Below, piece after piece: positions 1 through 6,900 of a stretch of 10,022 nt of DNA; within the stretch, counting starts at the first letter, position 1; every line of letters begins with the position of its first letter. A model generated the notes under the pieces. It ran no database searches. It worked only from the letters and a program-made list of their open reading frames with translations, and was not told the origin of the DNA. The translations under genes and the position numbers were made by a program. Source of the stretch: Pelagophyceae sp. CCMP2097 (taxonomy: Eukaryota > Sar > Pelagophyceae); assembly GCA_026770575.1 (NCBI GenBank), contig MU657299.1:43152-53173 (forward strand), in the 5' to 3' direction.

Positions 1-289
1 GCCGCCCTCGGCGGCTACGCCGCTTTCGGCGGCTGAGCCGCCTTTGGCGGTAGAGCCGCCGTCGGCGGCTACGCAGCACTCGGCGGATGAGCCGCCTTCG
101 GCGGCTGAGCCGCCTTTGGCGTTAGAGCCGCCGTCGGCGGCTACGCCGCCATCGGCGGATGAGCCGCCTTCGGCGGCTAAAACCGCCATCGGCGGCTACG
201 CCGACTTAGACGGCTGAGCTGCCTTTGGCGGTAAAGCCGCCATCGGCGGATGAGCCGCCTTCGGCGGTAGAGCCGCCTTTGGCAAAGAA
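1..289. repeat. 18-bp hairpin-forming tandem repeat, about 16 units
   Basis: Sixteen consecutive units follow the pattern GCCGCCNTCGGCGG plus a variable four-base tail (CTAC, CTGA, TAGA or ATGA). All are 18 bp except the one at 181-199, which is 19 bp. Each unit contains self-complementary arms (GCCGCC / GGCGGC), so every unit can form a small hairpin. The tails recur in a partly ordered series (CTAC, ATGA, CTGA, TAGA), which points to a higher-order unit of about 72 bp. Read from position 2, the first ten units are stop-free and would encode a Pro/Ala/Ser-rich hexapeptide repeat (PPSAAE or PPLAVE). The extra base in unit 11 moves this reading into another frame, which then runs to a stop near 491. 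The array is therefore either the end of a low-complexity coding exon with a one-base slip, or a non-coding minisatellite. The array extends beyond the window. Confidence 0.9.
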
Positions 290-1133
290 GGGGCTAATGT
301 GCGTCTGGAAAGAGGCCGATTCGGAGAAAGGCGGTGGTGACGATAAGAGGAGGCGGCGGGGGAGGCACAAAGACCGCCGCCACCGCGACGGCGGCCGCGC
401 CGGGCCGCAGGACACCAGGCAGAGAGAGCGGAGAGGCCGACGCAGGAGAGAACGCTTAAGGCGACGGCGCCATGCCGCCCCCGACCGATGACGGACCCCC
501 CCGGTCCGAGAGGTGGTACGACAGTCGCTCCCCTGTGACTCCGCCGAGTTGCGCGGGTATGCCGCAGAATTCGAACTCGCCGCTCGCGCGTTTCATACGA
601 GGTGTACGGGACGAGTGCGCTGAAGGTCCAAGTGTCCAGGCTGAGTTAAAAGGGCGACCAACGCAGAAGCACGCGCCCCCACGGCGCGTGCCGCCGGAGG
701 TCCAAAATGGTTTGCAGAGGCCAAAAAGGGGACCCGGCAAGTCGTATAATCGACAAATGCCCTCGTCAACGGGCCATTCAAGGGGATCTAAGCCGACGCG
801 CTTCCTGGACTTTGCAGGGCGCCGCAGTGCTCCGAAAATTGCCGGAGGACGAGGCCGCCAGGGGCTGGGACGCCCCCCACCGTGGAGGGCCCACGTCAAT
901 GGACGCCCCTCTGCGTCGTTGGCCACGGTCGTAAAGGATGCTTAAATGAGCGACGCTCGTCAAAGGCGCCAGTGGGGGTCCGTGAGTATGGGAAAGGAGG
1001 GTCGTGCGACGTGGCGTCGTGGCGGCATCGCCGGCGTCGTGGCGGCATCTCTGCAGGGCCGGACTTTCTCGCGGGCCGCTCGATGTGGCTGTTGCGCCTG
1101 CGGTACGCCGATACCACATAGATCTTACAGACG
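290..1133. other. Stretch without a supported gene
   Basis: The plus-strand reading that leaves the 18-bp array continues to about 491 as an Arg/Gly/Asp-rich low-complexity stretch. Several overlapping open readings occur up to about 1133 on both strands, but none shows a domain, a transmembrane pattern or a splice partner. They look like the long random readings expected in GC-rich DNA. A 17-bp direct repeat (GGCGTCGTGGCGGCATC) lies at 1013-1029 and 1033-1049. The right end is probably the 3' flank of the minus-strand Kelch gene. A good donor-like GTAAGA on the minus strand lies just after that gene's final stop, near 1127. Confidence 0.5.
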
Positions 1134-1751
1134 TCAATGCCGGTGGCGCGTCGCTCGCGCGCCCCTTTCAGCATCGACGGCGAGCACCTCTGTTGCGGAT
1201 ATTATTTCCCCGAGCACAAGGAGGATCCGCGGTGCTTCCTCTGCAGCGTCGAGTCGAGCGGCTGCGACGCCACTGCGCCCAGCCTGCATAGTCGGCCCGG
1301 GCGAAAACTCCATCGTCGCCACGTCGAGGAGCTCCGTTGTGGCCAACGCTGTGGATGCCGAGTCCGCCCCGCCGATGACGAGGACGTGCTGCGCGTCGAC
1401 GGTCACGGCCGCGCAGAAACAGCGTTCCGAGCCCATCGATGGCCCGGGCGCGAACGTCATGGTCCAGATGTCGAGGACCTCCGTCGTATTCAACCGCTCT
1501 GAACCCGATTCACCACCAGCCACCATAAAGCGGTGCTCGTCGAGCGCGACGGCCGCGCAGCCGTAGCGTGGAGTGGCCATGGCGGGCCCTGGAGCAAAGG
1601 TCATTGTGTCCAGGCTGAGGATCTCCGTGCACAACAGGTCAGACTCGCTATCGTGGCCGCCGACGACGAGGACCCTGCGAGCGTCGAGTGCGAAGACGGC
1701 ACAAGCGTCTCGTCTCGACTGCATGTCCGGCCCCGGCGTGACGGTGCGCGT
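1134..1751 (-). CDS. Kelch blades 2-6, in frame beyond an amber codon
   Basis: Directly after the TAG at 1754-1752 the same frame stays open for 205 codons, to a TGA at 1136-1134. It encodes four further Kelch blades and the end of the interrupted one. Each blade has a PGP(x)M turn, a CAAV/A-type strand, an (F/V)(M/L)V(x)GG double-glycine strand and a TTE(V/I/L)L strand about 50 residues apart. Examples are VLVVGG, FMVAGG and VLVIGG. The sixth blade is the most diverged (LLVLGE instead of a double glycine) and is followed by a short basic tail. Together with the two blades before the stop this makes six, the size of a complete beta-propeller. An internal methionine at 1724 could start a separate product, but that would lack the BTB domain. 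I take this as the original C-terminal part of the upstream gene, now cut off, read through, or separated by a sequence error. Confidence 0.7.
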   Translation of the reverse strand, partial: TRTVTPGPDMQSRRDACAVFALDARRVLVVGGHDSESDLLCTEILSLDTMTFAPGPAMATPRYGCAAVALDEHRFMVAGGESGSERLNTTEVLDIWTMTFAPGPSMGSERCFCAAVTVDAQHVLVIGGADSASTALATTELLDVATMEFSPGPTMQAGRSGVAAARLDAAEEAPRILLVLGEIISATEVLAVDAERGARATRHRH

Positions 1752-2892
1752 CTAGAGGTGGAAGATCTCCGTCGAGTTTAAAACTCCGTTATTGTGGTCC
1801 GCTCCACCCACCACGAGCACGCGGTCCGTGTCGATGAGGACGGCCGCGCATCCCCATCGTGCCGTGAGCAAATTCGGCCCAGCCGTAAACGCCATCGTCT
1901 GCGCGTCGAGCAGCAAAGTCGTGCTTATGGCAGACTCGCCCGTATGACCGCCAAACACGACGACACGCCCTCCAGCGAGCACGGCAGCACATGCACAACG
2001 TGCTGAGCCCATCACCGGCCCCGGCCGGAACGTCGCGTCTTCGATCCACGACCGCGCGCCGAACACGGCGACCTCGAGGCCAAAGTAGTCCAGCTCCTTC
2101 ATCATGGATTCTTGCGCGGCCTCGGCTAATGCGCGGATCGTTCTCTGCATGTGCGATCCGTCGAGGTCGCGGAGGAAGTCGAGGATCAGTCGGAACCGCT
2201 CGCCGTCGCGGTCGATGAAGATGGACCCGTCCTCGGGGTCGGACTGCAGCATCGCGTTGCAGCGCCCAAACATGCGGCCGAGCATCGAGTCCTCGACCTT
2301 TGTCAGCACGGCGCGCGAAGTTTCGAAGCGCGCGCCGCCGACGTTCAGCTTGATCTTCTCCTCGGGCGGCGGCGCCGCTGCCCGCATGCGCGCTTTCTCG
2401 TCGTCCAACTCGGCGCGGTCGCGCTCGACGGCCTCGCGCTTCTCCTCGAGCTTGGATTCTCCGCGCGCGAGCTTCTCGTCCACTTGCCGCATCATGGTCG
2501 CGCGGTCGCTTTGGAGCGCCTGCCGATCGTTCGCGAGCAGGGCCTAAGACGGATTCATGTCGAAAGAGCACACGACCGAGCTCGGGCTCTCAGAGGTGCA
2601 CGCCGGGTTGCACGTTGGGAAAGCCTGGTGGGAGCCACCCCGTCTTCGGCTTTACTGATGCAAGACGCCGGTTGCGGACCATCTCGGCATCAAAGGCCCG
2701 CTCGAGGGCACCGAGCGCCGAGGCGTGCGCCGCGTGGGTGCGCTGGACGGTCGCGAGGGCGCCGAGCGCGGCAGTGGACGTGGTCGCGGGGGCCGCCATC
2801 GTCAAGCGCCGGAGATGAGCGCTCGCGGCTCGAGCGCGGCCGGCTTTTTCGACTTGAACGGTTGCATCAAATCCAGGCAGCCTTCGCGACAT
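1752..2892 (-). CDS. Coiled-coil, KCTD-type BTB and Kelch protein (two exons)
   Basis: Two exons, 2892-2656 and 2543-1755, are joined in phase 0 across a 112-nt GTAAAG...CTTAG intron. They give 342 residues before the TAG at 1754-1752. Residues 1-79 are Ala-rich and helical. Residues 80-140 are a charged coiled coil (KLEEKREAVERDRAELDDEK). Residues 143-208 form a BTB/POZ domain of the potassium-channel tetramerisation (T1/KCTD) type, with IKLNVGGARFETSR, a FGR segment, and FIDRDGERF followed by ILDFLRDL. A short KCTD-like helix follows (KELDYFGLE), and the first Kelch blades start near residue 245. T1-type BTB domains oligomerise and in many proteins recruit CUL3 ubiquitin ligase. Kelch propellers bind partner proteins, so a cytosolic substrate adaptor is plausible but inferred. 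The start could instead be the methionine at 2799 (MAAPATT), which has a better context with A at -3 and G at +4. Confidence 0.8.
2544..2655 (-). other. Intron of the BTB-Kelch gene
   Basis: The donor is CA|GTAAAG at 2655 and the acceptor is CCGTCTTAG|GCC ending at 2544, giving 112 nt. Unspliced, the exon-1 frame runs into a TGA near 2590, and the exon-2 frame has a TAG exactly at the acceptor. Splicing links two helical, charged segments in phase 0 without a stop. No transcript data were available. Confidence 0.75.
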
Positions 2893-3640
2893 TTTGCAAA
2901 CGTCCCCTGGGTCCGAGTCATATCACGTCCGACGGGCTCCGGAGACGGACGCGGCGGCGGCGGCGGAAGCCCGCAGGCGCGCCGCTGCTTTATTGTCTAT
3001 GACACGGTCGAATCCTGAATAGAAGTAGAAGACAACACGGTCTTTTGGACGCGAGCCCCAAACGCGGCTGCCCCTCGCCCGCGTCGTGGAGAGGGCGGGC
3101 CCTGGGGCGTCTCTGAGAGTCTCATGCCAGCCCGGGCGGTTTGAGCGCATTTGTTGACCTCGCACTTTAGACTCGACCTCGCACTTGAAACGAACTGCCC
3201 CCCCCACCGTGGGGCTTACGCGCCGCGTGCCGTGGGATAGCAGGGCGTGGCAGTGACGAGCTCCGAAGATTGCCTTCGAAAGAGTCTCTCTGGCGGCTGG
3301 GGCGCCCGATGATGGGGCAAACGGTCTCTCCTGGCTTGCAAGCCCCCCTCGAGGTGTCGTCCACGAAACGCGTCGCGTAAGCCCCCCCTCGTGTCCTCTT
3401 TCTACGGAAATCTTTGGAGCTCTCTTTGTCACTGCTTGTTCACGTCCTGCTCGTCCACGACACGCGTCGCGTAAGCCATCCCTCGAGGTGTGAGGCACCG
3501 TACGATTCGTAGGTCGGAAAAGTCGCAAGGCCATTTCCGGGAAAGGCCTTTTCCGCGGTGGACCGACGCGAGACGGTGGCGTCGCCGGCGCGCGTCGATT
3601 CAAGGGTATTTCGTTAAGCGACGGAATCGCCGGAATCGCG
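2893..3640. other. Intergenic region between two minus-strand genes
   Basis: This stretch lies downstream of the membrane-protein gene's stop (3643-3641) and upstream of the BTB-Kelch start (2892). It must hold the 3' end of the former and the promoter of the latter. An A/T-richer patch at about 2988-3045 (minus-strand reading includes CAATAAAG) lies roughly 100-150 nt before the start and is a candidate core promoter. A 12-bp direct repeat, GACCTCGCACTT, occurs at 3156-3167 and 3175-3186. Copies of a dispersed repeat and a palindrome are listed separately. Open readings here show no domain and are interrupted. Confidence 0.45.
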
Positions 3641-3903
3641 TCAGAAGGGTTCGTCGAGGAGGGCGGCGCCGAGGTCCTCGACGGCGGGGAGGCGCGATTC
3701 GATCGGCTTGCCGGAAAGGAGTCTGTCCTTCAAGACGTGCAGCAAATAGACGAGACCGAAGGACGAGGCTTGAAGGACGAGGATCATCGAATACCTAGGT
3801 GGCAGTTGACCACCCCTTTGGCCTTGGACAACCCCCGTGCAACCCAGCCGTTCGCCACTTTCCCGTGATATACTGCTCGTCCACGACACGCCTACTGTAA
3901 GCC
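3211..3903. repeat. Dispersed repeat of about 26 bp, four copies
   Basis: The sequence CGTCCACGACACGCGTCGCG followed by TAAGCC occurs at 3452-3477. Near-copies lie at 3358-3383 (one change) and 3878-3903 (diverged after the first 16 bases, but again ending TAAGCC and followed by a C-run). An inverted copy lies at 3211-3236, with about 23 of 26 positions matching. Three copies are followed or preceded by a run of C or G. Three copies are in the intergenic region and the fourth is inside the neighbouring intron, close to its 3' splice site. The function is unknown. It could be a transposable-element remnant or a repeated protein- or RNA-binding site. Confidence 0.75.
3527..3550. other. 24-bp imperfect palindrome
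   Basis: AAGGCCATTTCC is followed directly by GGGAAAGGCCTT. The two halves are inverted copies with 10 of 12 positions complementary. It lies about 90-115 nt past the stop codon of the minus-strand membrane-protein gene, so a hairpin in that gene's 3' untranslated region is possible. It may also be chance. Confidence 0.5.
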
Positions 3904-6900
3904 CCCCCCGTGTAGTACGATCCCGATCGGAAGACCGCCTCTCCCGAAAGGCGCCCCTCTCTCTACGGACCCTCTTTGGCGGGCCCTTCAAGATGGTCCC
4001 TTTCGCCGGGCGCTCGAGGGCCCGCCTCGAGACGGAGCGGACCCTTGCGACGGTGCTGTCCCGAGTCGCCTTGATGGCATTCCATTGGAGCATTGGAGAG
4101 TGAGGAATTCCAGAAGTGGGCTCCCCGCTCCTGCTTGGGCGGTCTGGTTGGCCGGTGAGAGGCCCGTCGGGAGAAATGTATACAGACGAGTCTCGAGGAC
4201 CAGGCCCCTCCTCGAGGCCTCTTTGGCGCCGACGATGCCGACGCCCCGTAGAGAGGCCCGGGGCCTCCGGACCCGGTGCAGGGACACAGTCTACAGACCC
4301 AGCCCAAGGGCCGGTGAGAGGCCCCGTCGAGGGTCCGCCGAGAGACGGGCCCTCGGGCTCGTCGAAAGGTCACTCGAATTGGAGAGTGCCTCCAACGATC
4401 GGGGCGTGGCGTAACAAGGCCCTCGTCTCCAAAATCGATGCAGGGACCCAATCAAAGTGACTCTGAGAGGCCCATTCAGAGGCCCCCCGAAATGGCCTTG
4501 GACCGGGCCCCCGATAGCGCCCTCAAGGCGGGCCCTCTCTACAGGCCCTCGAGGCGGGCTCTCTTTACGGGCCCTTGAGATGCATCCGAGGACAACGGGC
4601 CCTCTAGGCAGGCTTTCGATGCGGACCCTCAAACGGTCCCTACAGAGACGTTCCACGCGGGCCATGAAAAGTCCCTCGACGGGCCCTCTCTACGCGTCCT
4701 CTTTACGCGTCCTCTATACGGGCCCTCGAGGCGGGCCCTCGAGGCGGGCCCTCGAGATGGTGGCTCTCTACGGGCACTCGATACGCACCCTCGATACGCG
4801 CCCTTGGAGCGAGCCCCATGGCACCCCGCCCATGGTTCGAGGTTGCGGAAATGGGTTCGCCGATGCTGTCTGGAGGGACTTTTTCGAGGCCCGTTCGAAA
4901 AAGCGTCAACAGTCTCGAGCCCAGGACTCGACCCGTCCTCGGGGCCGATTTGGCTTCCTCGGGGCCGATTTGGCTCAGGTCTCCGACGTTTCAAAGGCCA
5001 TAAAGAGGCCTGGACCAGATGCAGGGTCGACAGACCGCCTCGAGGGGACTTTGAAAAGCCATTCCGAGGGCCCGGGCCCCTCGAAAAGACTCGCCGAAAA
5101 ACTCCTGGCGAGAATGAAAGGCCTCTCGACTCTCTCGTCCAACAGCGATTCAGAGGCCCTGCCCGGCCCTCTCTGGCCGACCTCAAGACCCAGTCGAGGT
5201 GCCTTATAGAGACAGAGTGCCCATTCGACGGACCAGGCTCGGGCCCCATTCGAAAGGTCTCTCCCTTCCGGAATGCCGCAGTGCCACGAGGCGAGCCCTC
5301 GAATTGGTCTCTGCTCCGTCTCGTCTCTTTTCGCGGCTCGAGATTGCGTTTGCCAAATTTGACGCGGTTTCTGTACCAGATGACGGAAACCCATTGATGA
5401 ATCGGCAGGAAAGGGTATGCGAAGAAGCCACAGTAGGCAAAGTATAACCAAGCGAAGAGCAGGTAGCCACCTAGTCGTTGGGAAGGGCGTTTGATTCGCT
5501 CCGAGACAAGGAGCAGGACGGTGCATTCGAGTCGGATTGCTCAATCTGTGCCAAACCCAAAGGGTCGCGGGGTTGTCAACCCGTCTTCAAGGGTCGGGTT
5601 CGGGCCATGGCCAAACCCGCGGGTATACGGGCCAGCCAAAACGCGCAAACCCGGCAAACCCGCGGGTTGAAGGGCAAATCCGAACCCGTCGTTGCTCCTA
5701 TCTCCGGCTTCTCGAGACGGCCACTTTCGACGGCCCCTGGAGACAGCGCCTTGAGATGGCCCCTGGAGACGGCCATTCGAGAAGGTGCCTTTAGACGACC
5801 CCTTTCGACGGCCATTCGAAACGGCGCCTCGAGAAAGCCCCTCGGGACGGTGCCTCGAAATGACCCCTGGAGATGGCCATTCGAAAAGGCGCCTCGAGAC
5901 GACCCCTTGAGACGACCCCTTTCGATGGCCATTCGAAACAACGCCCTGAGACGGCCCCTCGAGAGACTCGGACAGTCCCTGGGACGGTCGCTTGGGCGGT
6001 CCCTTGGACAATTCCTTGGAAAAATTCCCTTTCGATAGGTCTTGGAGACGGGCCATCTGTGACGGTCGCTTTGACGGCGGTTTCTCGACGGTCCCTTGGA
6101 CGGCCTCTCGGCTGCCGGCCCCTCGACTGCAGCCCCTCTGCGACGTCCTCTGGACGGGCCCTCGGACGGTCGCTCGGACGGTCGCTCGGATGGTCCTCGG
6201 ACGGTCCCTTGGATGGTCCATCGACGGTCCCCTGGACGATCCCTTGGACGGTCCTTTGGACAGTTCCTTTGGACACTTCCTTTGGAGGGTCCCTTGAAGG
6301 GTCACTCGACGGTCCCTCTACGACGGTCCCGTGGACGGTCCATGGGACGGTGATTGGACAGCCGCTCGACTGCGGCCTCAGCGACGTCCCGCGGGCGGAC
6401 TCTCGGGCGGACCCTGCGACGGTCCCTTGGGCGGGCCTGTGGACAGTCCTTTTGGACAGTTCCTTGGGCGGTCCCTTGAGCTATCTCTCAGGGGGCCCTC
6501 GGCGGGTCCTCGGCGATGGTCCCGCGGGCGGTCGTTTGGATGGTCCCTCGAACAGTCCTCGGACAGTACCTCGGGCGGTCCTTTGGACACTTCCTTTGGA
6601 CTGTTCCTGGGGCGGTCCCTTGAGCTATCTCTTGACGCTCTCTCGACGACGGTCCCGTGGACGGTCCCTCGGACGGTCGTTTGGATTGTCCCTCGAACAG
6701 TCCCTCGGACGGCCCCTTGGGCGGTCCTTTCGACACTTCCTTTGGACGGTTCCTTGGGCGGTCCCCGGGGCGGTCCCTCTGCGGCGGTTCCGTGGACGGT
6801 CCTTTCGACGGTGCCTTGACGGTCTCTCTGCGGCAGTCCCGTGTAGGGTCTCTCGGACGGTCCCTTTGGCGGTCGCTCGGCTTCCGTCTCCTCGACTGCG

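Larger units (their letters stand above)
3795..5376 (-). other. Intron 3 of the membrane-protein gene, 1582 nt
   Basis: The donor is ATCTG|GTACAG at 5376 and the acceptor is TGCCACCTAG|GTATTC at 3795. Splicing joins QWVSVI-W to YSMILVLQ inside the final transmembrane helix, in phase 2. Without splicing, the exon-3 frame stays open into Arg/Gly/Pro-rich satellite translation as far as 4629, which I do not regard as protein. The interior is minisatellite and its diverged derivatives. Confidence 0.72.

Noticed and set aside
472..945. Overlapping open readings of about 157 codons on both strands at 456-945
   Set aside because: Neither shows a domain, hydrophobic pattern or splice partner, and both are biased in composition. 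Two equally long opposed frames are common in GC-rich DNA.
1120..1133. Donor-like GTAAGA on the minus strand after the Kelch stop codon
   Set aside because: It follows the in-frame TGA at 1136-1134 and I found no acceptor or further Kelch sequence to join. At most it is an intron in the 3' untranslated region.
3798..4093. Upstream part of the minus-strand reading that ends at 3641
   Set aside because: Only the part after the CACCTAG acceptor is hydrophobic and family-like. The upstream part is intron sequence rich in degenerate repeat units.
4629..5249. Minus-strand reading of 206 codons continuing the exon-3 frame
   Set aside because: It is in frame with exon 3 but consists of Arg/Gly/Pro/Ser satellite translation. 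Splicing at 5376/3795 instead completes a transmembrane helix.
5555..5700. Interstitial telomere repeat
   Set aside because: AACCC motifs are irregularly spaced and occur in both orientations, without a regular TTAGGG- or TTTAGGG-type tandem.
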